Origin: Chlamydomonas sphaeroides
Taxonomy: Eukaryota > Chlorophyta > Chlorophyceae > Chlamydomonadales > Chlamydomonadaceae
Length of the DNA: 31,990 bases
Direction: 5' to 3'
NCBI GenBank assembly: GCA_001662425.1
Contig: BDDC01001167.1
Coordinates: forward strand, 1-31,990
Positions 9,501 to 18,831 of this stretch are shown piece by piece (within the stretch, counting starts at the first letter, position 1; each line of letters starts with the position of its first letter). The notes under the pieces were generated by a model that had not been told where the DNA came from, searched no databases, and saw nothing but the letters and a program-made list of their open reading frames with translations. A program made the position numbers and the translations under genes.

Positions 9501-12229
9501 TGCCTGCTACCAATAGCCTCATGCACCGCGCCCTCGCTTCCCACACATCAGCACAGCAGCGCAGCAGCTGCGCGCACTGCCAGCGCGCAGAGCCTGGCCA
9601 TGGCGTGCTGATCCTAAACCCGAGTCCGCTCCTCCCTCGCCCCTCGGCCCCCGCCATGTCGCCCCGATACGCACAGCCTCGCATGACCTCCACTCAGCTA
9701 CAGCGCCTGGCCGCGGACATGGGCCTGCTGGGGCCCTCGGGTGCGACTGCTTCCGCTGTTTGCAATGGTTCTTTTCCTTCACGACATCCATACCACCGAT
9801 GTCTTGGGTTTTGTACCAGCATGGCGGCCGCGGACATGGGCAACGTGTAGTCGCGTGACCGCACCGTCCCAGCTGGCTGCTCGCATGGTCCCCTGGCGCT
9901 AGGACTCCTCGAGGAGTTCGTTGCTTTCACTATTTCCCGCAAGCTTCGCCTCATTGGCATCAAGAGTGCCTGGCCCCTCCTTGTCTTGAATGGTCCCCGC
10001 GCCACAGGGCCCCTATCCGCCAACGCACTGGACGTGCTGTTCGCCGCCGCCAAGCCGCCGCGCCAGACCAAGCTCTCCTACCCCGCCTTCTTGCGAGCGC
10101 TGGCGGCGGCACAGGAGGCCGCCGACGCGGCCGCTGCCAGCGGCCCGCCGGGCACAGCCGGCGCCGGCGGCCGCGGCGGCAGCCCCGGCGGCAGTGGTGG
10201 CGGCAGCCGCGGCGCCGCCGGCGGCGCGGCCGACGGGCCTGGCGTGGGAGCCGTGATTGATGTCTGGGCCACGGCAGCATCGCTGGCCGCTCGCGGCGAG
10301 GTATGACACAGCGCCGTACTGTGTGCTTTCGTACTGGGTGCCGTACTCTGCACACGCAAGAGCTGATGGCGTGGCTCAGCATCCCCGCCACTGGCGCAAG
10401 CGTTGCCGTCTCATGTAGCGCCAGCGGCCGAGCCAGCCCTCATATGTTTCATGGTTGCTATTGATAAACCGACCATTACAATCGATAGCTGCTACCGACT
10501 CCACCGAGTGATAAACGAGGTCTGGGCCGCTGCTGCTGCTGGGGACGCCGGCCGCCCACTGCCGCAGCGACCTAGCGCCTGTCGCGCGCCCTTGGCGCAA
10601 CCAACACACCTAACGCACACACCCAGGGTGTGCGTCGCACGTCGTGTTATTTCATATCCCTGATTCGGAGCACACTCAACCCACCATCGAGCGGCCCGCC
10701 CCTCCCTGACGCCCCACGCGCCGCCCCTCCCAGCGTCCTGCCCACCTGGCGGAGGAGCCCTCCACCGCGTCCTACTACTCCGACCCAGAGCTGTGCGGCA
10801 GCGGAGGCCTGCCGCGGCTGTCGGCGACGGCGCCCACTGGCAGCAGCGGCGGCGGCGGTGGCGGTGGCGGCGGGTCCCGGCCGCTGCCGCTGCGGACAAA
10901 GTCGGGCACGGGCGTGGCCCCGGCCAACGCCATCGAGACCGTGCCCAGCCCCAAGGTAGGCCTTGACCCGGGGAACTTGTTGAGGTGCAGTCATATGAGC
11001 TACCGCCCACGACAGGCAAGGTACCAAACACGTTGGCCGTGCCCGTTGTTCCCCACACGCCCACAGCCGCTCTCCGCGAACGCCGTGGCGCGCGCCGCTG
11101 CCGCCGTCGAGCACGTCGCCGTGCTGTCGCTGTCTGACGCGACGCTGGCGTCGCCGTCGGCAGCGCTGGCAGTGGCGGCAACGCCACCGCTGGTTCTCCG
11201 CGAGGCGTTCGGATCCCCAAGAGTGCGCGGCAGCACTGCCACGTCGTCTCTGTCGTTTCCGCCGGTAGCACCGCCGACGCGCGGCGGCGGCGGAAGCGCG
11301 GCCGCGGCGGCGGCGATGGGCGCCGTCTCCGCCATCAGCGCCAGCGGCGGCCCGGCTGGCGGCGGCGGCCGCAGCGGCGGCGGCGGCCGCGACAGAGGCG
11401 CGCGGCTGCTTCAGGGCCTGCAGGATGCTGGGCCGCTGGCGCCGCCACCGCCTGGCGGCGAGCACATGTCGCTAGCTGTGGCGCAGCGCCTAGAGGCGCT
11501 CGAGGCCATGGCGCGGGTACGTTCACGCCTCGCGTGCATCTGTGTGTGTTCAACCTTACAGGGCCGAAAGGTTTAGGGTTCTGCGTGCGTGCACGGGCTG
11601 CGAGCTGTGGTTTGGCTTGCTGTTGGCTGCGAGAGCCCCGGTCTTGGCCCTGCCCTTTGGTCCCACGTGTGAGCTGACGGCTTGCGACAACACACCACAC
11701 CGCACCGCGCCCCATGGTAGCAGGCAGCGAGGCGCCGCGATTTCACTCTTTACGCATAAAACAAGTCGCAGCAAGGAATTCACCCAACCCGAGAATTGGA
11801 AGCCTCGCTGTGTCGCGCTCACAGGAGCAGCGCGCCGACAGCGCTGCGCCGCGATCTTACTCATATCTCGTGAATTACTACCTCATGGACCACACCTCAA
11901 ACAAGTCCTAACAAGGAATCACCCAACTCAAGGTCGAACGCCTCGCCGTGTGGTGCCCACAGGAGCAGCGAGCAGACAGCGCCGCGCTGCAGGCGGCGCT
12001 GGCGTCGCAGCAGCAGATGCTGCTGGGGCCGCTGTCACGGATCCCGCAGCGCGCAGTCGGCCTGAGGGCCAGCCGCGCCTGGCCGCACGTGAGCGCGTCG
12101 TTCCCGGGGCCCTTGCCCGCACCGCCGCAGCGGTCGCTGCCGCCGACGGCGGGCTCGGGTGCGGGCGCGGCGGAGGAGCCGCCAGCGTGGGTGCCGTCGG
12201 ATGAGGAAGAGGAGGCGGGGCCGGCGGTG

Positions 12230-12261
<32 letters not shown>

Positions 12262-15200
12262 GCGGCGGGACTTTGAGCTGGCGGCGGCGGTGGCGGAGAC
12301 GCGAGCGCAGGTCGACGCATGCAGGTGCGATGGGGCGGGTCGTGTGGTTTGCACCGTGCATGCACTTCACCGTGCATGCGCTGCCGTACGCAAGCAATGA
12401 CGCCGTGCCGCTGTGACGGCTGTACGTTTCTACCGTACTGTCGTACAGGGCGGACATGGACAAGCTGCCCGGCGCCGTGGCCGGGCTGGCGGCGGCGTCA
12501 GTGGCGGCGGCGCTGTCCACTCGACTTGAGGGGCAGCTGAGTAAGCTGCTGGAAGACGAAACGTCGCCGTTCGCCTCGTTCGTACGCTCTGCGCTGCGTG
12601 ACACAGTACGGCAGGAGGTCAACCAGTCGGACGGGCGGGTGGCGGGACTCGAGGCCCGGCTGGCGGCTGTGGAGGAGCGCTTGGCGGCGGAGGCGCAAGC
12701 AGCGGTGGCGGCACGCGCGGCGGCGGTGGCGGCGGAGGCCGCCAAGGCAGCAGAGGCGGCGGCGGCCGCGGCGGCGCTCGAGGCCGCGCTGGCGGAGGCG
12801 CGCAACTCCGCCGCGGCGGCGACGGCGGTGCTCGCGGCGCGCCTGGCGGCGGCGGAGGCCGCGGCGGCGGAGGCGGCGGGGCGGCAGGAGGAGCTCGAGG
12901 CTCGCGCCGCCACGCTAGCGGAGGCAGCGGAGGCGACGGAGGCGCAGCTGCAGCGGCTGATTGTTGTGCAGCAGGGTGCGGTGGCGGCGGCGGAGGCCGA
13001 GGCCCGTGCCGTCAGCGTTGCCGACGGCGCCACCAAAGCTGCCGCCGCCGCGACGGCGGCGGCGGCCGCCGCAGGTGAGGCGGCAGCGGCGCTGGCGGCG
13101 CGGGTTGAGGCGTGCGAGGCCGTCGCCGCCGCCGCGGCCGCCGACGACGAGTTGTCGCAGCTGGGGGCGGATTGTCGGGTTGCGCAGCTGGCGGCGATGA
13201 AGGCCGACGTCGAGGAGCTGGCGGCGTGGCGGTGTCAGCAAGAGGCTGCCGCCGCCGCCGCCGTCGCCATGGCGCCGTCCGCTGTGGGCTCGGCGATGGA
13301 GGGGCCGGTAGACGGAGGGGCGCTGGCAGCGCTGGAGGCGCGACTGGCGACGGAGCTGGCTGCGCTTGCGGAGCGTCTGACGGCGGCGGCGGCGACGGCA
13401 GAGGCGGAGGCAACGGCGACGGCCGAGGCGGCAAAGCTGCAGTATGCTGAGCTGGCGGCCAGGCTGGCGGCGGCAGAGGCGCAGCCGGCGGCGGCGACGG
13501 AGGCGATGGCGGCCGCGGAGCAGCGTCTGGCGGCGGCGGAGGCGCAGCTGACGGAGCTGGCATCGCAGGTTGCGGCAGCTCAGGCGGCCGCCATGGCGGC
13601 GGCGGGAGTGGCGGCGGCGGCGACGGCCGGAGACGCGGGAGCAGGGGCGGCGGCGGCGACTGGTGCGGAGAAGGCCGTTGCCGTGACGGCAGCAGCGGAG
13701 CAGCGCCTGGCGTTGGCGGAGGCTCAGCTGAAGCAGTTGACTGCGAGGGTGACGGCGGCGGAGGCGGCTGCGACAGCTGCGGGGGCGACCGGGGCGGCGG
13801 CGGCGGAGCAGCGCCTGACGGAGGCCGACAAGCAGCTGAGGGAGCTCGCCGCTAAGGGTGCAACAGCGGAGACAGAGGCAGCAGCGGCGGCGGCGGCGTA
13901 TGCCGCGGCGGCGGAGCTACGTCTGGCGGAAGCTGAGCGGAAGCTAGCGGAGCTGGCGGCGAGGGTGGCGGCGGAGGCGCAGCCGGCGGCGGCTACTGTG
14001 GAGGAATTGCGTCTGGCGGAGGCTGAGCGGAAGCTAGCGGAGCTGGCGGCGAGGGTGACGGCGGCGGAGGCGCAGCCGACGGCGGCGACTGTGGAGGAAT
14101 TGCGTCTGGCGGAGGCTGAGCGGAAGCTAGTGGAGCTGGCGGCGAAGGTGACGGCGGCGGAGGCGCAGCCGGCGGCGGCGACTGTGGAGGAATTGCGTCT
14201 GGCGGAGGCTGAGCGGAAGCTAGCGGAGCTGGCGGCGCGGGTGACGGCGGCGGAGGCGCAGCCGGCGGCGGCGGCGACGGCGGCGGAGGTACAGCCGGCG
14301 GCGGCGGCAGCGGCGGAGCAGCGGCTGGCGGAACAGATGCACGAGCTGGCGGCGAAGGTGGCGGCGGCGGAGGCGGCTGCCGTGGCGGCTGTAGCGGCGG
14401 CGGCGGCGGAGGCGGAGCAGCGGCAGACGGCTCAGCTGCGCGGGCTCGAGGTCAAGGTGGCGGCGGCGGAGGCGGCCGCCGTGGCGGCAGTAGCGGCGGC
14501 CGCGGCTGAGGCGGAGCAGCGGCAGACGGCTCAGCTGCGCGGGCTCGAGGTCAAGGTGACGGCGACGGAGGAGGCCGCCGGGGCGGCGGCGGTGGCGGTG
14601 GCGGGCGCTGCGGACCAGCGGCTGCTGGCGGCGGAGCACCAGCTGCGCGAGCTGGCGGCGAGGCTGGCGGCGGCGGAGGCCGCTGCCGCCACTGCGCGCC
14701 CGGCGGCGGCGAGGCTGCCGTCATTGACAGACGCCAACGGGGCCGCGTCACGGGATGACATCACGGAGCTGCAGGTACGACACGAGCCACAAAACGCATA
14801 TTGCATTGCAGCATGCATCTGTAGCTGCAGCAGCACGGTATGCTCAGTCGGCTGCCCAACCGCCCAACCGCCTACCCACTCCAACGACTCCAACCACTCC
14901 AACCATTCCAACCACTCTAACCGCCTGAACTGCCCAACCGCCAGGTGTGGGTGCGGTCGTCGCTGGACGAGGTGTATGGCCGGCTGCAGCGGTTGGACCA
15001 GATCACGGCGGACCTGAGCAACGACATGCAGGACGCGGCAACCGACGTGGGGAGGCTAACGGTGCAGGTACGACAGCAACGCCATGCCTGGTCGCCTGGC
15101 CTCACCTCAATCGCCTGAGTTTTGGAGATGCATGGATAGCCCGCGCGCAGTCGCGCACACACAGTGTTCGGTCATTGCTTGAGCCACTTTCTGTCGAACT

Positions 15201-17096
15201 ACCGAAAAATACAACGTGAAGCGTGTCAGCCTAGCACCCCTCCGCCCTGCCCCTGAACTACCTCACTCTCGGCTCACGTTTAGAACCCAATTCAACCCAA
15301 GCCGCGGCCCGGCCCCCGGAAACGACAACCCTGTCTGGCTGCCGCACAAACCCTTTAACTCCCAACCGCCAACCGCAGGTCCGAAACCTGCAGCAGCGCT
15401 ACGAGGAGCTTGCTGTGCAAACCGCTGCCGTACGTAAGAGCGGCGGCATTGGCTTCGGCGGCGGCGGCGGTGGGGCGCCCGGCTCCGGCGGCGGTGGCAT
15501 GGCTCCCAGCTCGGACCCGGACAGTGCAGTCGCGCGTGCACGGCAGGCGCTGCAGGCGGCCGAAGCGGCGGCAGCGGCGGCGGCGGCGCAAGGTGGGTTG
15601 GCGGTTGGTGGGTTAGCGGTTGGTGGCGGCGCCGGGCCGGCACCTAGGTGAATGAAACGACCTGGAAAGGCATGTCCCGGAGCGCAACACGAAGGGTCGC
15701 TTCGCCTCACCGACACCTGTGATGCGCCTGTTCCTCCGTACACCCCCTCCCGTACCGTACGGCAGCAGGGTACGGCTCCACCGGCCTGGCGGAGGTGGAG
15801 GCCGAGTCGCGGCTGCGGGACCTAGAGCTGGACGAAGCCGTGCGGCGCCTGGGCGTGAGTCAACCGTCGTTCGACCGCCGTTGACCGTTGACCGTTGACC
15901 CGCCGCCCCACACACAGCCCATGCCCACCGAGTGCGTGTGTGCGGGGCGGAGCGCATCCGGGCCCTCCGCCTCCCACGTCTCGATTGGCTAATTCGGCGC
16001 GGCTGTCAGCGCGCTGCTAGCTCGCAATCAGGGGTGCCATGTTGACCGATCAGACAGATCAGACAGATCAGACAGATCAGACAGATCAGACAGATCAGAC
16101 AGATCAGACAGATCAGACCGCAGGCGCTCGCGCGCCTCACCCTGCCGTGCTGCGGCGCTAAAGCGTTGCGGCTGCGGGACCGGGGGGCCGCTGCAGCAGC
16201 AGGTCGCAGCGCCAGCCATTGACCGTTGCCGTACTGCATGCGGCGCGTGCTGATCGGGACCGTATGCGCCTTGCCGTACAGGAGCGACTGGCGGAGTACG
16301 AGTCCATCACGCGGGGCAAGCTGGATCAGGTGCACTCCATCATCGTCAAGGTGCGCGATGACACAGATGCCATACGTTGTCATACGTAATCCATGGCATA
16401 AGAGTATGTCATCATTCTTCGCATCCAGTCCCGGTCCCCTGCGATGGTAGCTTGGCTTGCACATTCCACGATGATACAATTGAATGGTGGCCATGGTATT
16501 GTTCACGTATGCTGGTGATGGCCGGATGCGAGCTGTGACCCCTCTTCGCACCGCCACCAGCCTCCGAGTCTCCCCACCCTAAGTAGCTTCCGCCACCTGC
16601 GCCCCACGCTTGCTTCGCCCCATGCGTACCGTCCCCGACCCACCGTACGTACCCCCGCCCCTACTCTCGTACGGCACAGCTCGTACGGCAAGTGGATTCC
16701 GTACAGCGCATCACGGGCGCCGCCACCGCCGCCGACCAGCCGCTGGCGGCGCGCTCCTTCTCGACCTCTGGCGCTTTGGCCAGCGGCTCGCCAACCTCAC
16801 AGCCGCTCGAGCGCCGCAGCCTAACCGCCAGCGGGCTTGGCGGCCACAGCTTCAACAACGGCGGCGGCGGCGGCGGCGGCGGCCCGACGCTGCCGCTGCT
16901 GCCCAACCAGGGCCCCGGCATGCCGTCATCGCCTAGCATGGTCAGCAGGCTGTCGCGCACCGTCCTGCCGTACGGCGGCGGCGGCAGCGGCGCTCCGGGG
17001 TACGCAAGCTCGGGTGGCGGTGGCGGCACGGGCTCAGGTGCGGCGAGCCGTTCGCTTTCCTTGACGGCGGCCGGGCTGCTGCCGCAGCTGCCGTAG
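6537..17096 (+). CDS. EF-hand / p25-alpha (TPPP-like) / alanine-rich coiled-coil protein, 15 exons
   Basis: Exons read by eye: 6537-6678, 8191-8304, 8638-8796, 9020-9114, 9698-9740, 10008-10300, 10734-10955, 11067-11516, 11963-12324, 12449-14774, 14945-15067, 15379-15592, 15769-15854 (or from 15766), 16282-16350, 16680-17096. All introns are GT-AG, all phases agree, and the total is 5115 nt (1704 residues plus TAG). The start ATG follows an in-frame TGA 12 nt upstream and has a GCCATGG context. Domains seen: residues about 48-112, an EF-hand pair (first loop DLDNDDRIDQAT, lacking the usual Gly-6 and Glu-12; second hand degenerate); residues about 145-222, a p25-alpha domain with the pattern ELKRVFVRY, LQRLAADMGLL, ALDVLFAAA, LSYPAFLRAL; residues 223-600, Gly/Ser/Pro linker; residues about 628-1402, Ala-rich coiled coil on one large exon; residues 1403-1580, more ordinary coils; then a Gly/Ser tail. 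p25-alpha proteins bind microtubules and track with cilia in other eukaryotes, so a flagellar or cytoskeletal role is inferred. The link from exon 1 to exon 2 across a 1512-bp intron is the least certain join. Confidence 0.8.
6679..8190 (+). other. Long intron 1 of the p25-alpha gene, with minisatellites
   Basis: Inferred intron of 1512 bp, donor AAG|GTGTGG and acceptor CTCGCAG|TT. It contains a 9-bp GGCACGGCG array (about 6888-6920), a 13-bp array rich in CACCCCCCAGGG (7270-7311) and a CCTGGGC heptamer array (7318-7440). These arrays keep several frames open on both strands by base composition alone. A further small exon hidden here cannot be excluded. Direct joining gives RCIE-VFRLFD, a normal EF-hand entering helix, and is my preferred model. 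Confidence 0.55.
7318..7440. repeat. CCTGGGC heptamer minisatellite
   Basis: About 120 bases of near-tandem CCTGGGC, with variants ending TGAGTC, TGGGTC or CCCGGGC. Each unit junction contains GGGCCC, a perfect hexamer palindrome, so either strand could fold. It lies within intron 1 of the p25-alpha gene. Confidence 0.9.
8405..8499 (+). repeat. Diverged copies of the exon 2 donor region inside intron 2
   Basis: The end of exon 2 and the first intron bases (about 8268-8340: CTGCTGCCG, then GAGCGGC, then GGCCGCCAGCA and GGTGCG) recur at 8405-8478 (CTGCTGCC, GAGCGGCGTG, GGCCGCCAGCA, GGGTGCG, then CGGCACGCATG). A shorter copy is at 8487-8499. Each fuller copy carries its own potential GT donor. 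Confidence 0.65.
9281..9310 (+). repeat. GTGC microsatellite in intron 4
   Basis: Tandem GTGC/GTGT tetranucleotides within intron 4 of the p25-alpha gene. A looser GTGT-rich run lies just upstream at about 9205-9225. Confidence 0.9.
9323..9348 (+). repeat. 26-bp exact copy of exon 4 inside intron 4
   Basis: Bases 9323-9348 are identical to 9076-9101, which in exon 4 code for GRGRVANEG of the p25-alpha domain. The copy lies in intron 4 just after a GTGC microsatellite, and similarity fades within a few bases on either side. Confidence 0.85.
9815..9845 (+). repeat. Copy of exon 5 with acceptor-like sequence inside intron 5
   Basis: The 16 bases at 9826-9841 match exon 5 at 9709-9724 (coding for LAADMG). 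In front of the copy is TTTTGTACCAG, which resembles a 3' splice site, as in front of exon 5 itself. The copy soon meets a TAG at 9848. Confidence 0.65.
11720..11990 (+). repeat. About 2.5 diverged tandem copies spanning the intron 8/exon 9 junction
   Basis: The block CAAGGAAT(T)CACCCAAC ... GCCTCGC ... CACAGGAGCAGCG ... GACAGCGC(T/C)GCGC occurs at about 11770-11855 and again at about 11911-11990, where it forms the real acceptor and start of exon 9 (11963). A partial earlier copy starts near 11721. The upstream copy therefore offers a decoy 3' splice site, AG at 11823-11824, followed by exon-like sequence. Confidence 0.75.
13998..14276 (+). repeat. Three tandem 93-bp units coding a 31-residue coiled-coil repeat
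   Basis: Units at 13998-14090, 14091-14183 and 14184-14276 each code for VEELRLAEAERKL followed by (A/V)ELAA(R/K)V and TAAEAQP plus a short Ala/Thr end (residues about 1144-1236). A shorter, more diverged unit precedes them at about 13909. The DNA copies differ at only a few positions, so the expansion looks recent. The repeats lie inside exon 10 and keep frame. Confidence 0.85.
14355..14600 (+). repeat. Two and a half tandem 99-bp units coding a 33-residue coiled-coil repeat
   Basis: Units at 14355-14453 and 14454-14552 code for KVAAAEAAAVAAVAAAAAEA then EQRQTAQLRGLEV (residues about 1263-1328). The start of a third unit, KVTATEEAA, follows at 14553. The copies are almost identical in DNA. 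They are a different repeat family from the 93-bp units just upstream. Confidence 0.8.
16048..16119 (+). repeat. Eight copies of a 9-bp unit GATCAGACA in intron 13
   Basis: Eight perfect or near-perfect GATCAGACA units; the last ends in C. The length is a multiple of three, so it reads as repeated SDL or ICL in several frames, which explains the long spurious frames here. It is intronic in the model. Confidence 0.95.
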
Positions 17097-17309
17097 GGCG
17101 GTGGCGGCGTCCACGAGTGAACGGGGGTGCGGCCGTGGGGCAGGATCCTGGGCTGCGGCGGCATGTGGCGACAGGCGATGGCAGCGCTGCAGTGCTGACG
17201 GGGCGGCTAGCTTGCATGGCTTGCGCGTCATCGCTGCTGGGGCTGGCATGTGGGGTCGTGTGGAGTGGTTGCACGGGGTGCAGGCGCAGGCATTGGCCGG
17301 GCAGGGCGG

Positions 17310-17392
17310 TGCGTGGTACGGTGGTACGGTGGTACGGTGGGACGGTGGGACGGTGGGACGGTGGGACGGTGGGACGGTGGGACGGTGGTCAG
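17310..17392 (+). repeat. 8-bp minisatellite GGTACGGT / GGGACGGT
   Basis: About three GGTACGGT units followed by about six GGGACGGT units, a simple two-variant array 200-300 bases after the p25-alpha stop codon. Confidence 0.92.
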
Positions 17393-17939
17393 CGCCCCGG
17401 CGTTGTTCGGCCCTGGTTGGCAGCCGTCGCGTGGTGGGAGGGTGCAGCATCTGAATGGGCGGGGGTGGTCAAGCTCCTCATCAAGTAAGCGATCAAGTTT
17501 GCGACAGGGGGGACAGGCCGCGCGAGGGGGGACAGGCCGCGCGAGCGAGCGAGCAGGCGGGTGCCACCGGCACGAGCAACGCAGGGCCCCCGCCCTCGGC
17601 ATTGAGAGGGTTGGAGTTTGGGGCTTGGGGGTTGGAGGCGGCCTTGCGCGGGACGGCTTGGGGCCGGCTCCGAGCGGCGTGAGCGCGGGGTATGGGCGCC
17701 TTTGATAAACAATATTGCGCGCCTGCGTGCGGGTGCCGCCAGAGGGCGGCCACGGCGCTGGTCGCAGGCGCCCGTGGAGGTGGGGGCCCGCGGGTCGCTC
17801 TGCTGTGTATGTGTTCGTTGCGCTGTCGATTGCTCGCTGATGGCGATGGTGGACGTGCGACGACCTGTGCTGCGTCGCGTGCGTGCGTGTGTGTGTGTCA
17901 AAGTGAAAGTTGAACTGACACGGCCCCCGCTCGCGGTGC

Positions 17940-17993
17940 GTGTGAGCGCTGCTGTGTGAGCGCTGCTGTGTGAGCGCTGCTGTGTGAGCGCAG
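17940..17993 (+). repeat. 14-bp minisatellite GTGTGAGCGCTGCT, nearly four copies
   Basis: Three exact units and a truncated fourth. The unit contains AGCGCT, a perfect palindrome. Not within a recognised gene. Confidence 0.92.
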
Positions 17994-18198
17994 CAACCTT
18001 GGCGCCCTGGAATATGGGCAGGGCAGGGCTCCGCAGAGGAACCACGTCGAGAGCCTGCGATCCGCTGAATCGCGCTGCAGCTTTCGGGGCCAGGCAGGGA
18101 TGGGGGGCTGCGGGCAGCCGCGTGCGTCCTTGGTGTTGATTGTTGTGTTGGTCGGGGGTCAGTGCATGTGGCGGGCGCTGCGTGCCGCTGCTGCTGGT

Positions 18199-18203
18199 TG
18201 TAA
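18199..18203 (+). terminator. Candidate TGTAA poly(A) signal for the p25-alpha gene
   Basis: This is the first plus-strand TGTAA found after the stop codon, about 1.1 kb downstream. Another lies at 18579-18583. TGTAA is the usual poly(A) signal in Chlamydomonas-type nuclear genes. The distance is long, so the assignment is tentative. Confidence 0.3.
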
Positions 18204-18769
18204 GACCGCACATGCGCCCAAGGCTCCAACAGATGAATGGGCCCTGGGCGCGCCAGCGGCTGCTCGTGGAGCGCCGCCGGCTCGGCTGCCCACACGCAAC
18301 GCGATGCCGTATGTGCAGGTGCCGTGCACCGTACGCACGTACGGCATGAACACGGTGGAACCAAAGGCGGTTGCGCCCCCCTGGCTGCACCCTGCTGGTT
18401 GCGCCTAGCAATATGCGGCATGCAATTGGGGGGACCTCGACTTTACTAGCCTTTGGCCGGCAGGGGTGACCCAGAGCGGGGGACTGCAATCCCCAATGGC
18501 CAACACCTTCGGTAACTTGAGTGACATAAGCCCAAGGACACCAGCAGTCGCTGCCGGCGTCCTTGGGGACGGACCACGTGTAAGCGCAACGAAACTTTAG
18601 ACAGATGTATGAAGCTGCGTAGCCTGCAACATCGATCAGCGCCGTACCGCCGCCGTTGGGCAGGCAACCGCTGCTGCGGTTTTGGCGCCCTGGCCTGAGC
18701 GAGGCGGGGTCGGGGACTCGGGTCCGGCGGGTCGGCAACCCAACAGGGGTTGGTTGGAAAAACCGAACT

Positions 18770-18831
18770 AACCAACCAACCAACCAACCAACCAACCAAC
18801 CAACCAAGGAATGAGCGAGGATACACCTGAC
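18770..18831 (-). repeat. Dispersed repeat end (copy C) followed by an (AACC)n run
   Basis: On the minus strand TCAGGTGTATCC, CGCTCATTCC is followed by about nine TTGG tetranucleotides (18770-18806). The same TCAGGTGTATCC...TTCATT core occurs at 5376 (plus) and 24707 (minus). A shared core with a short simple-repeat tail in one copy resembles the 3' end of a LINE or SINE. Just beyond the run is GGTTGGTTGG (18748-18757), which can pair with it. Confidence 0.6.

Larger units (their letters stand above)
9020..10120 (+). other. p25-alpha domain, split over exons 4-6
   Basis: The domain is assembled from 9020-9114, 9698-9740 and the first 110 or so bases of 10008-10300. Joining them at phases 0 and 1 restores the family layout: a first helix (ELKRVFVRYS), a short GRVANEGDLAG turn, the KL.kDagL-like helix (LQRLAADMGLL), the D-F pair of the next helix (LDVLFAAAK), and the final itfeqF..AL-like segment (LSYPAFLRALAAAQ). 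No single reading frame contains all of it, so the restored domain independently supports the exon model. The TPPP C-terminal GxGxGxxGR motif is not visible after it; a Gly/Ser-rich linker follows instead. Confidence 0.82.
17097..18435 (+). other. Probable 3' UTR and downstream flank of the p25-alpha gene
   Basis: No convincing coding frame follows the TAG at 17094-17096. The first TGTAA, the usual algal poly(A) signal, is at 18199-18203, so the 3' UTR could be about 1.1 kb. The stretch contains two minisatellites. A long minus-strand frame crosses it but is best explained by GC bias and arrays without stops. Confidence 0.45.

Noticed and set aside
12035..13036. 333-residue minus-strand frame rich in Ala and Ser
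   Set aside because: It is the antisense shadow of the GC-rich coiled-coil exon 10; repeated Ala/Glu codons read backwards give Ala/Ser/Arg runs.
16048..16119. Regular short repeats considered as a CRISPR array
   Set aside because: 9-bp head-to-tail units with no spacers; a simple intronic minisatellite.
18448..18520. Structured GGGGACTGCAATCCCC hairpin resembling a tRNA arm
   Set aside because: No complete cloverleaf could be drawn around it on either strand.
17228..18807. Long minus-strand open frames (about 400 and 470 residues)
   Set aside because: They run through minisatellites and the (AACC)n tract, have no recognisable domain, and overlap the likely 3' UTR of the p25-alpha gene. 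Open length is explained by GC bias and stop-free arrays.
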